DNA from: Trebonia sp963774945
GTDB lineage: Bacteria > Actinomycetota > Actinomycetes > Streptosporangiales > Streptosporangiaceae
DNA length: 64,000 nt
Assembly: GCA_963774945.1 (NCBI GenBank)
Contig: CAVZHA010000010.1
Span: 62,001 to 126,000 of the forward strand
Direction: 5' to 3'
This document shows, piece after piece, positions 34,425-43,826 of this stretch. Below the pieces are notes generated by a model that saw only the letters and a list, made by a program, of their open reading frames with translations, had not been told where the DNA came from and did not search any database. Position 1 is the stretch's first letter, and every line of letters starts with the position of its first letter. A program made the position numbers and the translations under genes.

Positions 34425-37019
34425 ATGGCCAGTTCGGAGTGGCCGACCCAGCAGCTCGCGGAGTTCGTCGCTAGCGTCTCGCCAAGCACGACCGAGGCTG
34501 CGGCCGCCCGGGCGGCGGTCGAGCGCGCGGCCGAGGTGTTCGACGCGGAAGTGGCGGCGATCGTGGCCGACGGGGAACTCCTCGCAGCCGTGGGCTACGC
34601 GGAGGGCACCGAGCCCGTCGACGAGCTCAGGCGCGTACAGCCAGGTGCTCCGGACTCCCGGCTGAAGGTGCCCGGTGTTGGCTGGTGCGCGGTCGCGGCG
34701 GCCGGTCTCGCGTATCCGCCCGGCGCGACGCTGATACTCGCGCGACCGTACGCCCTGACACGCCAGGAAACCGCTCTCCTAGGCGGGATGGCGCGCGTCG
34801 CGGCGATGACGATGACGATGCTCAGCGTCCTTGATCACGAGCGCGCCGCGCGCAAGGAGGTCGAGCGCCTCGCGAGGGAGCAGGCGGCGCTGCGCCGGGT
34901 CGCGACGCTCGTGGCCAAGGCTGTCTCGGCGGCGGAGATCTTCTCCGCCGTCGCCGAGGAAGTCGGGAACGCGCTGTCGGCTGCGGACTTCGCTATGGTG
35001 GCCCGCTACGATCCCGACCACCGCGTCGAGGTCGTCGGCGGGTGGAGCCGAGCCGGCGGCCTTTCCCTCGTCGGACGCCGTTCGATGCTGGGCGGCAAGA
35101 ACGTCAGCACTCTCGTGTTCGAGCGCAATGGGCCTGCGCGTGTCGATGACCATCTCGTGGAAGGCAGCGAAACCCTCACCGCGGCCGCTCGTGAGCTCGG
35201 CATGCGCTCGTCGGCGGGCGCGCCGATCAGCGTGGAGGGCCGCCTGTGGGGGGTGATGATCGTCGCGTCGACGCGTGAGAACGCGCTCCTCCCCGGCACG
35301 GAATACCGGCTGGCCGAGTTCACCGAGCTGATAGCCACCACGATCGCGAACACCCAGGCGCGCCAGGAAGCGAGCGCCCTCGCCGACGAGCAGGCGGCGC
35401 TGCGGCGGGTGGCGACGCTCGTCGCCCGCGGCGAGCCACCGGGCGGGGTGTTCGCGGCGGTCGCGCAGGAAGTCGGCCGTCTGCTTCCCGCTGACCTCAC
35501 GCTCATAGGCCGCTACGAGGACGGCGTGGTGACGGGCCTCGGCGGGTGGAGCGGCACGGGAGACCCCGTGCCGACCAGCGCCCGGGTGAGCATAGGCGGG
35601 CGGAACGTCACCGAGACGGTCTACAAGAGCGGGCGTCCCGCACGGCTCGATAGCTACTCCGGCGCCTCCGGCGACGCGGCCACCGACGCACGGGACAGGG
35701 GCATCAGTGCATCGGTCGGCGTGCCGATCAACGTCGAGGGCCGCCTCTGGGGCATCATGGTCGCGGCCTCCACCCACGGACAGCCGCTGCCGCCCGGCAC
35801 GGAGGAGCGCCTGGCCGGTTTCACGGAACTGGTCGCGACCGCGATCTCCAACGCCGAGGCCCGAGGAGAGTTGCGGCGAGTCGCGGACGAGCAAGCCGCG
35901 TTGCGCCGGGTGGCGACGCTGGTCGCTCAGGGAGCGCCGTCGTCGACGGTGTTCGAGGCCGTCGCCAGGGAGATCGGCCAGATCCTCCCGGCGGACGCCA
36001 CGGTGCTGAGCCGTTATGACATTGACGGCTACCTGACGAGGGTGGGCGTGTGGAGCAGGCCTGATGTCCGGCTCCCCACTGGGGAACGGTCGCGTCTGGA
36101 CGGCCGGAACGTCAGCACCCTGGTGTTCGAGACCGCCCAGGCGGCCCGGCTCGACAACTACGGTGACGACGCGGGTGAAGCGTCTGTCTGGATGGCCGCC
36201 GGTCTGCGCTCGGCCGTAGGCTTCCCGATCAGCGTGGAGGGACGGCTCTGGGGCTCGGTGGTCGTGACGTCCATGTCCGAGGAGCCGCTGCCCGCCGACA
36301 CGGAGACGCGGCTCGCGGGGTTTACCGAGCTCGTCGCCACAGCGATTGCCAATGCCCATGCGCACGCTGAGCTGACGGCGTCCCGTGCCCGCATCGTCGC
36401 AACCGCAGACCAGACCAGGCGCCGCATGGAGCGCGACCTGCACGACGGCGCGCAGCAGCGGCTCGTCACGCTCGCGCTTCAGCTACGGGCGGCTCAGACG
36501 GCCGTGCCTCCGCAGCTTGATCGGCTCAACGCGGAACTTGACCGCGTGGCAATAGGACTATCAAGCACGCTCGACGAGCTGCGTGAGTTCGCGCGTGGTA
36601 TACACCCGGCCCTTCTCGTCGACGGAGGTCTCTCGTCGGCACTCAAAACGCTCGCGAGACGTTCATCAATTCATGTAAAGCTCGATATACGAATTCAAGA
36701 TCGGCTGCCTGAACATGTCGAGGTGGCGGCCTATTATGTGGTGTCGGAGGCATTGGCGAACGCGGCCAAGCACGCGAGGGCATCCGACGTTCGCGTCCAG
36801 GTCGACGCGACCAGCGGCATGCTGAGGCTCGATGTCCGGGACGACGGCGTGGGCGGAGCCGATCCGGCCCACGGCTCCGGCCTGGTCGGCCTCAGGGACC
36901 GGGTAGAGGCCATCGGCGGCACGTTCAGGGTGATGAGCCCCTGCGGCGAGGGCACGCACCTGCTGATCGAGCTTCCGCTCCGCCCTCTCAGCCGGTCCGC
37001 TCTCAACCCGTCCGGCTAA
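34425..37019 (+). CDS. Multi-GAF sensor histidine kinase (HisKA_3)
   Basis: 864 residues, soluble. A degenerate GAF-like N-terminus is followed by three tandem GAF repeats beginning near 151, 321 and 488, each opened by EQAALRRVATLVA and containing the phrase VEGRLWG. Dimerisation/phosphoacceptor: RRRMERDLHDGAQQRLVTLA (His near 670). HATPase: ALANAAKHARAS and DDGVGGADPAHGSGLVGLRD. It is a NarL-class kinase; likely partners are the FIST protein upstream and the response regulator at 31206. Confidence 0.93.
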   Translation: MASSEWPTQQLAEFVASVSPSTTEAAAARAAVERAAEVFDAEVAAIVADGELLAAVGYAEGTEPVDELRRVQPGAPDSRLKVPGVGWCAVAAAGLAYPPGATLILARPYALTRQETALLGGMARVAAMTMTMLSVLDHERAARKEVERLAREQAALRRVATLVAKAVSAAEIFSAVAEEVGNALSAADFAMVARYDPDHRVEVVGGWSRAGGLSLVGRRSMLGGKNVSTLVFERNGPARVDDHLVEGSETLTAAARELGMRSSAGAPISVEGRLWGVMIVASTRENALLPGTEYRLAEFTELIATTIANTQARQEASALADEQAALRRVATLVARGEPPGGVFAAVAQEVGRLLPADLTLIGRYEDGVVTGLGGWSGTGDPVPTSARVSIGGRNVTETVYKSGRPARLDSYSGASGDAATDARDRGISASVGVPINVEGRLWGIMVAASTHGQPLPPGTEERLAGFTELVATAISNAEARGELRRVADEQAALRRVATLVAQGAPSSTVFEAVAREIGQILPADATVLSRYDIDGYLTRVGVWSRPDVRLPTGERSRLDGRNVSTLVFETAQAARLDNYGDDAGEASVWMAAGLRSAVGFPISVEGRLWGSVVVTSMSEEPLPADTETRLAGFTELVATAIANAHAHAELTASRARIVATADQTRRRMERDLHDGAQQRLVTLALQLRAAQTAVPPQLDRLNAELDRVAIGLSSTLDELREFARGIHPALLVDGGLSSALKTLARRSSIHVKLDIRIQDRLPEHVEVAAYYVVSEALANAAKHARASDVRVQVDATSGMLRLDVRDDGVGGADPAHGSGLVGLRDRVEAIGGTFRVMSPCGEGTHLLIELPLRPLSRSALNPSG

Positions 37020-37203
37020 CCTTCTCGGCGGTGATGATCCCGATCCCGGTCTTGGAATCGCCCGCCACGCGGACCGCTTGCGGGGTCTCGTCGGGCACGC
37101 CCTCAAGGCCGACCCGGAGGTCGCCGACTGGCAGGCGCACGCCGTTCACATCAAAGCCCTCCACATAGCTGCATTGTGGTCGGCACCCGATACCTTGTAG
37201 CAT
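37003..37203 (-). CDS. Possible small protein, unknown
   Basis: Up to 66 residues. The part VNGVRLPVGDLRVGLEGVPD to GIGIITAEK has strong GC-third-position codon bias, which argues for real coding. It starts at 37203, or at internal GTGs 37164/37149 (GAGGG near the latter). No family recognised. It may be the tail of a lost gene. Confidence 0.3.
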   Translation of the reverse strand: MLQGIGCRPQCSYVEGFDVNGVRLPVGDLRVGLEGVPDETPQAVRVAGDSKTGIGIITAEKVSRTG

Positions 37204-37229
37204 CTGTTCTATAAAACATAGAACAGATG
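37201..37229. promoter_or_regulatory. 29-bp perfect palindromic operator (GntR/YtrA type)
   Basis: 12-bp arms CATCTGTTCTAT (37201-37212) and ATAGAACAGATG (37218-37229) around AAAAC. It lies 18 nt upstream of the first gene of an ABC operon that ends in a GntR regulator. Confidence 0.75.
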
Positions 37230-37247
37230 GACCGGGAAGGGGCCGCG

Positions 37248-38207
37248 ATGAGCGGTGCGGCCGCGATCGAGGTCAGCCACCTGAGCAAGGTCTTCGGAGG
37301 CAGGACCGCCGTCGATGACGTCTCGTTCAGCGTCGGCCAGGGCGAGGTGTTCGGTTTCCTCGGGCCGAACGGGGCGGGCAAGACCACGACGGTGCGGATG
37401 CTCGGCACGCTGATCGCGCCGACGTCCGGGTCCGCCTCGGTGGCCCGCATCCCGCTCGGCCCGGCCGGCGAGGCGCAGATACGGCAGCGCATCTCGATCA
37501 CAACCGAGGCGCCGGGCCTGTACAAGCGGCTGACCGTCGCGGAGAACCTGGACTTCTTCGCCCGGCTCTACGGCCTGCCGGGGCGGCCAGCGCGGATCCT
37601 CGAGGCACTGTCCGCAGTCGGCCTCGCCGATCGGGCGGACGACCTGTGCGGGTCGCTGTCCAAGGGGCTCAAACAGCGCGCCTCGCTTGCCCGCTCGCTG
37701 CTCAACGAGCCCGAGGTGATGTTCCTCGACGAACCGACGGCCGGGCTCGACCCGGTGGCGGCGCGCGAAGTGCTCGATCTGGTCAACGGGCTCCGAAAGC
37801 GCGGGGTGACCGTCTTCCTCACCACCCACCGGCTGGACGAGGCAGAGTGGCTCTGCGACCGGGTCGCCATCCTGAACACCAGGCTGCGCACGATCGGCAC
37901 CCCCGATGAGCTGCGCCGGACGCTGTTCACCAGGTCGCTCGCGATCACCACCGCCGCGCCGCTCGACAAGCCCGACGAGGTCTTCGGCGGCCTGCCCGCC
38001 GTCCAGGGCTGGCGGGCCAGCGGCCCGGCGGGCGGCAACGGCCCCGCGGGCTATCTGCTCACCGTGACCGACCCGGCCGCGGCCGCGCCCGGCGTGACCA
38101 GGGCCCTGGTCGCCGACGGGGCCGACGTGCTGTCGATCACCGAGACGCGGCACTCGCTCGAGGACGTCTACCTGGAACTGGTCGGGGAGAAGGAGGACCG
38201 GTCATGA
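37248..38207 (+). CDS. ABC transporter ATP-binding protein
   Basis: 319 residues from the ATG at 37248, preceded by GGGAAGGGG; the ATG at 37227 lies inside the operator. Walker A GPNGAGKTT (39-47), signature SLSKGLKQRASLA, Walker B VMFLDEPTAGLD, switch His in LTTHRLDEAE. Exporter-type, similar to NatA/YtrB. First gene of a four-gene operon with ATGA overlaps, regulated by GntR. Confidence 0.92.
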   Translation: MSGAAAIEVSHLSKVFGGRTAVDDVSFSVGQGEVFGFLGPNGAGKTTTVRMLGTLIAPTSGSASVARIPLGPAGEAQIRQRISITTEAPGLYKRLTVAENLDFFARLYGLPGRPARILEALSAVGLADRADDLCGSLSKGLKQRASLARSLLNEPEVMFLDEPTAGLDPVAAREVLDLVNGLRKRGVTVFLTTHRLDEAEWLCDRVAILNTRLRTIGTPDELRRTLFTRSLAITTAAPLDKPDEVFGGLPAVQGWRASGPAGGNGPAGYLLTVTDPAAAAPGVTRALVADGADVLSITETRHSLEDVYLELVGEKEDRS

Positions 38208-39019
38208 TCAACACGACCCGGGTCGGGGCGGTCATCCGCAAGGAGCTCGCGGAGATCCGGCGCAACAGGCTGATCCTCGTCACCGCGTGCATCCTGCCGA
38301 TCATCTTCCTGGTCGAACCCACCGTGGAGATTCTCCTGATCAAGGCGTCGGCGACGAGCGCGACGCTGGCCGCCCGCGTCGACACGTCGCTGTTCCTCCC
38401 GTTGCTTGTCCCGGTCCTCATCCCTGCCACGATGAGCGCGTTCTCCGTCGTCGGCGAGCGCGAGCAGGGCACCCTCGAGCCGGTGCTAACGACGCCGGTC
38501 ACCCGGGTGGAGTTCATCCTCGGCAAGGCCGCGGCGATCTTCATGCCCGCGGTCGGCCTCTCGTACCTGGTGCTCGGCGTGTTCCTGGCGATCGTCGCGC
38601 TCTTCGCCAGGCCGGCGGTCGCCACCGAGATGTGGAACGCGCCGCAACTCCCGGCCGAGGCGGTCTTCATGCCGCTGCTCGCCGGCTGGGCGATCTGGGT
38701 CGGCCTGTCGGTCTCATCCTTGGTGTCCGATACCCGGGTCGCACAGCAGCTTTCCGTCCTGGGCAGCTTGCCGCCGATGGCGCTCATCGCGCTGATGTCG
38801 TTCCAGATCATCACCCCCAGCCTCTGGCTGGCCGTCGCGCTCGCGCTCGCCCTGCTTGCGATCAACTGCGGCGGCTGCTTCGTCGTGGCCCGGCTGTTCG
38901 ACCGCGAGCGCCTCGTCACCGGGACCAGGCCGACCCAGCGCACCGTCGCCGGCGGCACCGTGCGGCGGCTGCCGCCGGTCGGACAGACGCCAGTAGGACA
39001 AGCAGGAGGAGCTTCATGA
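38204..39019 (+). CDS. ABC-2 type permease
   Basis: 271 residues, six hydrophobic segments. KELAEIRRNRLILVTACILP begins the family, then FSVVGEREQGTLEPVLTTPV, the cytoplasmic loop motif of NatB-like permeases. Overlaps both neighbours by 4 nt. Confidence 0.9.
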   Translation: MINTTRVGAVIRKELAEIRRNRLILVTACILPIIFLVEPTVEILLIKASATSATLAARVDTSLFLPLLVPVLIPATMSAFSVVGEREQGTLEPVLTTPVTRVEFILGKAAAIFMPAVGLSYLVLGVFLAIVALFARPAVATEMWNAPQLPAEAVFMPLLAGWAIWVGLSVSSLVSDTRVAQQLSVLGSLPPMALIALMSFQIITPSLWLAVALALALLAINCGGCFVVARLFDRERLVTGTRPTQRTVAGGTVRRLPPVGQTPVGQAGGAS

Positions 39020-39342
39020 CCGCGACGCTCACGCTCACCCGCACCCGGTTCGGCATCGGCATCGGCCCCTGGATCGACAACAGAGCCGGAGAATGGCAGG
39101 TCATCGTCGATGGCACGGCGGCCGGGTCGATCGCACCGCAGGAGACCGTCGAGGTTCCGGTCGAGCCGGGACACCACACGCTCCGCCTCAGGAAATCCGG
39201 CCGGTTCCTGAGCCCGGAGCGGTCCTTCGAGGTCGCCGATGAGACGGACGCCCGCTTCCACTGCCGGCTGGCGATGCTGTGGCCGCAGTGGCTGGCCGCG
39301 CTCGCCAAGCCCGACCTGTGGATCAGCCTCAGGCAGGAGTAG
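39016..39342 (+). CDS. Small beta-rich protein of the ABC/GntR operon
   Basis: 108 residues. WQVIVDGTAAGSIAPQETVE, then VEPGHHTLRLRKSGRFLSPE read like a PEGA/carboxypeptidase-regulatory beta-sandwich. No signal peptide or clear helix. GGAGGA before the ATG; 4-nt overlap with the permease gene and 10 nt before the GntR gene. Probably a small accessory domain; role unknown. Confidence 0.75.
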   Translation: MTATLTLTRTRFGIGIGPWIDNRAGEWQVIVDGTAAGSIAPQETVEVPVEPGHHTLRLRKSGRFLSPERSFEVADETDARFHCRLAMLWPQWLAALAKPDLWISLRQE

Positions 39343-39352
39343 ACAGGAGCAC

Positions 39353-40909
39353 ATGTTCCTCAGCATCGAGCCCGACGGCCCGGTCCCGATCTACCAGCAG
39401 ATACGGGACCGGATCGTCGAGGCGATCGCCGGCGGCCGCCAGCCGGGCTCCGGCCTGCCCTCCACCAGGCAGCTCGCGGTCGACCTCGGCGTCAACTTCC
39501 ACACGGTGAACAAGAGCTACGACCTGCTCCGCCGCGAGGGCCTGCTCCGGCTCAACCGCAAGTCGGGCGCGGTCGTGCAGCGCGACGCCGGCAGCGGGCC
39601 GCCGAGCCAGGACTGGGCAGGGGACTGGGCGGCCAGGCTCGGCACGCTGCTCGCCGAGGCCGCCGCCCAGGGGATGCCCGCCGAGGACATCATCACGCAC
39701 TGCCGGGCCGCCGTCGGCGACTTCGCCTTCCCGGCCGCAGGCCGGGAAGGCTTCGGCGCACGGCCCCGCGACCGGGGGCCGGCCATGAGCGCGGGCGCCG
39801 TCATCGCCGAGTTCGCCGTGCCGTTCTACGGAGCGCTGCTCTGCGTCGCCCCGGCGGTCACCAAGCCGACCGTCCAGTTCGGCGTGAGGATTCCGCCCGA
39901 ACGGACCGGGGCGACTGTCATCAGCGACCAGCGACGCGCGTACTTCCTGCGGACCGCCATGATCGGCGTCTGCTGCACCGTCGTAGCGATACTGCTCGCC
40001 CGGCGCGGGCCGGGCTGGCTGCCCATGCTCGTCGTGCCGATCGAGATGGCCGCCGACGCCGGCTGCCTACTGGCGGCGCGGCGGCGGATCACCGCAGTCA
40101 AGCGCGCCGAGCGCTGGTTCGCCGGCCTGCGGCAGACGGTGATCGCCGACACGAGGTGGCGCGCCGATCCGCCCCGTTTCCCGGCGCGCTGGCTGACCCC
40201 GACGCTGGCCGTCGTGGCGGCGACGATCGTCATCGGCGTGGTCCGCTACCCGGAGCTGCCCGGACGGCTCACGGACGGGTTCGGCGCGTGGGCCGCTCCC
40301 GGCCACCGCGTGCCCAAAACCCCGCTAACCGCCTTCGCCATCGTGTTCGCCCAGCTCTGGGTCACCGCCCTGTGGACCGGGATGATGCTGATCATCTACC
40401 GCTCCCGGCCCGATATCGACGCGGCCGACCCGGCCGCCTCCGTCCGCCGCTACCGTCGGTTCCTGGTCCGGTGCACCACCGGCATGCTCGTGCTCGTCAC
40501 GCTTATCGACCTCAGCCTGCTGCTCTCCGCGCTGCGGAACTGGCAGGTCTACCGGCTCGCCAGCGCCGGCACCGCGCTTCCGCTGCTGCCCTACGCGGCC
40601 GGCCTGCTCGTCGTCATAGCCGTCCTGCTGCGCTCGGGGCAGGGCGGATTCCGGCTGGCCGCCGACGGCATCGAAAGCAGCGGGCCCACGGACCCAGGCA
40701 AGCGGACGGGCCTGGCCGACAGGGACGACGACCGGTTCTGGAAGGGCGGCCTGATCTACGTCAACTCCGGCGATCCGGCGCTGATGGTCGGCGTGCGCTT
40801 CGGCATCGGCTGGACCTTCAACCTCGCGAACCCGGCCGCGTGGCTGTTCCTCTCGGCGATCGCGGGCGCCCCGGCCGGGCTTGTCATCATCGCGGCGCTC
40901 ACGCGGTAG
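39353..40909 (+). CDS. GntR (YtrA-type) regulator fused to a DUF1648/DUF5808-like membrane protein
   Basis: 518 residues. Residues 1-75 are a GntR winged HTH: VPIYQQIRDRIVEAIAGG, LPSTRQLAVDLGVNFHTVNK. After a linker (to about 140) come about seven membrane segments with VAATIVIGVVRYPELPGRLT (DUF1648-like) and a DRFWKGGLIYVNSGDPALMV C-terminal motif (DUF5808-like). The HTH is thus tethered to the membrane. It likely binds the 29-bp palindrome at 37201. Usually these are two separate genes. Confidence 0.85.
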   Translation: MFLSIEPDGPVPIYQQIRDRIVEAIAGGRQPGSGLPSTRQLAVDLGVNFHTVNKSYDLLRREGLLRLNRKSGAVVQRDAGSGPPSQDWAGDWAARLGTLLAEAAAQGMPAEDIITHCRAAVGDFAFPAAGREGFGARPRDRGPAMSAGAVIAEFAVPFYGALLCVAPAVTKPTVQFGVRIPPERTGATVISDQRRAYFLRTAMIGVCCTVVAILLARRGPGWLPMLVVPIEMAADAGCLLAARRRITAVKRAERWFAGLRQTVIADTRWRADPPRFPARWLTPTLAVVAATIVIGVVRYPELPGRLTDGFGAWAAPGHRVPKTPLTAFAIVFAQLWVTALWTGMMLIIYRSRPDIDAADPAASVRRYRRFLVRCTTGMLVLVTLIDLSLLLSALRNWQVYRLASAGTALPLLPYAAGLLVVIAVLLRSGQGGFRLAADGIESSGPTDPGKRTGLADRDDDRFWKGGLIYVNSGDPALMVGVRFGIGWTFNLANPAAWLFLSAIAGAPAGLVIIAALTR

Positions 40910-40971
40910 GCACCGGCATCCAGATCCGCGACCCGACCGTCCGCGTCTAGTCACCAGCACCGCCCGGTGAC

Positions 40972-41220
40972 TTACCGAGCAGGGGCCGCCATGATGCCTC
41001 GCCATTGCGGTGCCGGGCGGGGCTTCCTGACGGCGGCCTGGTGCTCGTGCAGGATCTCCGCCGCATGCTCGGTGATCTCGGCTAGCTCGGCCTGGAGCTT
41101 GCGGACCTCGCGGCCACCCCAGATGGGCGAGCTGAACCTGTGGTGGGTGATCGCGGTCACCATCAGGAACCGCGCGTCGGCCGAGCTGACGCGCCCGTCG
41201 AGCCAGTCAGCTCGTTCCAT
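40972..41220 (-). CDS. Small helical protein, unknown
   Basis: 82 residues. MERADWLDGRVSSADARFLM, then EVRKLQAELAEITEHAAEIL, an amphipathic coiled-coil-like helix. ATG at 41220 with AGGGAGATG upstream. No family recognised. Confidence 0.6.
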   Translation of the reverse strand: MERADWLDGRVSSADARFLMVTAITHHRFSSPIWGGREVRKLQAELAEITEHAAEILHEHQAAVRKPRPAPQWRGIMAAPAR

Positions 41221-41315
41221 GGCATCTCCCTGCCTTCGCGGTCCCCGGAAACCTCGGCCCGCGCATTTGCCGGGGTGACGGGCTCGCGCCCTGTGCGTTG
41301 TCATCTCTTCTCCTG

Positions 41316-42071
41316 CTAGGTCGCGGCGGCGGTGAGCGGGGCGGTGGCTGGCAGCGGTGTTCGCGGGGCTCTTGCCAGCGCGGGCGCGGACGTGAGGTGC
41401 AGGGCGAACAGCAGCGGCACGGCGGCTGTCGGGATCAGCGCGAGCGGGAGCTCGCTGATCAGGGACCCGGACGGGGTGACGTTGACCAGCTGGAATCCGG
41501 TGAGGGTGCCGAGGGTCAGGGCGACGACCAGATCGGTCATGCCGAACGCGTTGTGCCGCAAGGCGGCGCGGCGGCCTCCGCCGCGGGCGAGCCTGGTCGC
41601 GACCAGGGGCGCGGCGATGCCGGCGGCGATGTCGCCCACGCCCGCGGGCACGGCGAACAGCGCGGGCAGATGGCCGAGGCCCATGAGGATCAGGAAGGCC
41701 GTCCCCTCGATCGCCCGGAACGAGTGCGGGACCTCCAGGCGGCTCGCCATGCCCGGCGCCGCCAGCGCGCGCGCAACCACCGGGATCCGGCGCAGCGCGA
41801 GCAGCACGCCGAAGAAGCCGATCACCGCGACCGGCATCCACGGCACGCCGTGGCCGAGCCGCGCGTGGTACCAGCCGTGACCCGCGATCACCGCGCTGGC
41901 TGTGAACCAGCCGCCGAGCACGACGGCAGCGCCGCAGGCGAGCAGCGCCGCACGCGTCCGCCCCAGTCCGGCGCGTACAGTGCCGCCGTACAGCACCATG
42001 CAGGTCGCGGCCGGGATCGCGGTGACTCCGGCGATGATGATCGCCCACAGATAACCAGGCGGGTCGTACAT
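41316..42071 (-). CDS. Seven-helix membrane protein, unknown
   Basis: 251 residues with about seven hydrophobic segments (LWAIIIAGVTAIPAATCMVL; ALLACGAAVVLGGWFTAS; MPVAVIGFFGVLLAL and others), small loops, no signal for a transporter family. GGGAGGA before the ATG. It diverges from an HxlR regulator with a strong shared palindrome, so HxlR most likely controls it. Confidence 0.8.
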   Translation of the reverse strand: MYDPPGYLWAIIIAGVTAIPAATCMVLYGGTVRAGLGRTRAALLACGAAVVLGGWFTASAVIAGHGWYHARLGHGVPWMPVAVIGFFGVLLALRRIPVVARALAAPGMASRLEVPHSFRAIEGTAFLILMGLGHLPALFAVPAGVGDIAAGIAAPLVATRLARGGGRRAALRHNAFGMTDLVVALTLGTLTGFQLVNVTPSGSLISELPLALIPTAAVPLLFALHLTSAPALARAPRTPLPATAPLTAAAT

Positions 42072-42093
42072 GACATCCTCCCCTGATCGACTT

Positions 42094-42126
42094 TACTATC
42101 TACAAGATAGTTGCTTGTAGATAGTA
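42094..42126. promoter_or_regulatory. HxlR operator
   Basis: 13-bp arms ending TACTATCTACAAG (42094-42106) and CTTGTAGATAGTA (42114-42126) around a 7-nt centre, perfect inverted repeat between divergent genes. AT-rich against a GC-rich background. Confidence 0.78.
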
Positions 42127-42150
42127 TCTGTCAACTATTATTATGAGGGC

Positions 42151-42807
42151 GTGACAAGGAACGTTCGCACCTACGACCACTTCTGCCTGACCGCGCGCGC
42201 CCTGGAGCGCGTCGGCGACCGCTGGAGCCTGCTGGTGATCCGCGACCTGCTCTCCGGCGCCAAAAGGTTCACCGACCTGATGGACCGCCTCGGCGGGATC
42301 ACCCCCAAGACGCTCACCCAGCGCCTGCGCGAGCTCGAGGGAACCGGGATCGTCGCCGCCGACCGCGAGCCCGGGCGGCGGGAGGTCTGGTACCGGCTGA
42401 CGCCTGCCGGGGCAGACCTCCGGCCCGTTGTCGACGCGCTCGGCCAGTGGGGCCTACAGCACGCCTGGCGCCGTCCCCGCCCCGGCGAGCCGCTGCACGC
42501 CGAGCATCTGCTCCGCTCCGTTGCCCGGGCCATCGATCTCGCCGCCGACGACCACGAACCAGCCCGCTGGCACTTCCGGCTCGACGGCGCGGACTACCTG
42601 ATCGAAAACGACGGCCGCCGGTGGTCGCTCACTGCGGGGACCCCGCCCGCCCGGGCCGACGTCACGATCACCGCGACCACCCAAGCCCTGACCGCCCTCA
42701 TCTTCGCCGGGTCAGACTCCGGCGTGGACATCACCGGCGAAACCGCGCCAGTCCAACGATTCCGGCAACTGATCAGCACTATGGCCGCCGTCGTGCAGCC
42801 GGTCTGA
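42151..42807 (+). CDS. HxlR-family regulator with SCP2-like C-terminal domain
   Basis: 218 residues. HxlR winged HTH (1-105): CLTARALERVGDRWSLLVIR, GITPKTLTQRLRELEGTGIV. The C-terminal 105 residues (HFRLDGADYLIENDGRRWSL, then TALIFAGSDSG) form an SCP2-like lipid-binding domain, a known actinobacterial fusion that gives a ligand pocket. GTG start with GAGGG upstream. Confidence 0.88.
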   Translation: MTRNVRTYDHFCLTARALERVGDRWSLLVIRDLLSGAKRFTDLMDRLGGITPKTLTQRLRELEGTGIVAADREPGRREVWYRLTPAGADLRPVVDALGQWGLQHAWRRPRPGEPLHAEHLLRSVARAIDLAADDHEPARWHFRLDGADYLIENDGRRWSLTAGTPPARADVTITATTQALTALIFAGSDSGVDITGETAPVQRFRQLISTMAAVVQPV

Positions 42808-43082
42808 ACCGGGCTGCGAGACCGGCGGCATCGTGCTATAGGCAGCAGGTCTGCGGTTCGGTTAACCCGACTCCTTGAATCTGCCAGTCGTAGGGCGCGG
42901 AGCACGGGACCGTTCGAGATGATGGCCTTTGAATTTCCAGTCGCCCGGCGGCGCCGTCAGAGCGTTCTGGGTGGTGGTGCGGGCAGGGCCGCGCATGCGT
43001 ATCCATCCGTCGTCCTCCGGCGTCGCACGTTCCTGCCCACCGTTTCCTCAACCGCCGTAGCCCCTGGCCTTTCAACCCTGGG

Positions 43083-43826
43083 TTACTCCTTGCGTGCCAC
43101 CCCGGCCCACAAGGCGGCCGGGCTGGCGGCCTCTATCTCGGAAGCCGGCCGCCATTTCGAGGCTTGCACCAATCCCGGCTCCACCAGTTCCAGCCCGGTG
43201 AAAAATCCGGATACCCCAGCGCGGTCGCGGAAGGTGACCTTCTCGGCCATCATCTTGTTGAGAACGTCGGCCATCTTGGCCATTGCCTCAGCGTCGATAT
43301 CGTTGGCTGGATGTGAGAGCGCCAGGTAACTGCCGGTCGGCAATGCGGCCATGAGCGCGGCCACGATCGCGTACGGGTCATGCTCATCATTGATGTGCTG
43401 CAAGATCGCCATCAGAATCAAGGCGACCGGACGGCTGAAATCCAGCAACCGACCCGCGCCGTCCAGGATCTTCTGCGGATCATTCAAGTCGGCATCGATG
43501 TACTCAGTGGCCCCTGCCGGGTGGCTGGTCAGCAGCACACGGGAATGCGAGAGCACTACCGGGTCATTATCGACGTAGACGACCCGGCAATCCGGCGCAA
43601 CGGACTGGGCCACCTGATGGGTATGATTTGCGGTGGGAATGCCAGTGCCGATGTCCAGGAACTGGCGGATGCCAGCCTCTCCGGTCAGGAACCGCACCAC
43701 ACGAGCCAGGTACGCACGGTTGGCGCGGGCGGACAACGGGATGGCAGGGAAGGCGCCGATCGCCTGGTCCCCGGCTGCCCGGTCGGCAGCGAAATTGTCT
43801 TTCCCGCCGAGCCAGTAGTCGTACAC
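43083..43826 (-). CDS. SAM-dependent methyltransferase, DUF574 (SAV2177) family
   Basis: 247 residues from a GTG at 43826. YDYWLGGKDNFAADRAAGDQ, FLDIGTGIPTANHTHQVAQS (SAM site) and VDNDPVVLSHSRVLL are diagnostic. The usual ~20-residue lead-in is missing: the frame has a TAA four codons before. VAR directly precedes the start, as in family members, so the 5' end is truncated. GC is a little below the neighbours. Substrate unknown. Confidence 0.85.
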   Translation of the reverse strand: MYDYWLGGKDNFAADRAAGDQAIGAFPAIPLSARANRAYLARVVRFLTGEAGIRQFLDIGTGIPTANHTHQVAQSVAPDCRVVYVDNDPVVLSHSRVLLTSHPAGATEYIDADLNDPQKILDGAGRLLDFSRPVALILMAILQHINDEHDPYAIVAALMAALPTGSYLALSHPANDIDAEAMAKMADVLNKMMAEKVTFRDRAGVSGFFTGLELVEPGLVQASKWRPASEIEAASPAALWAGVARKE

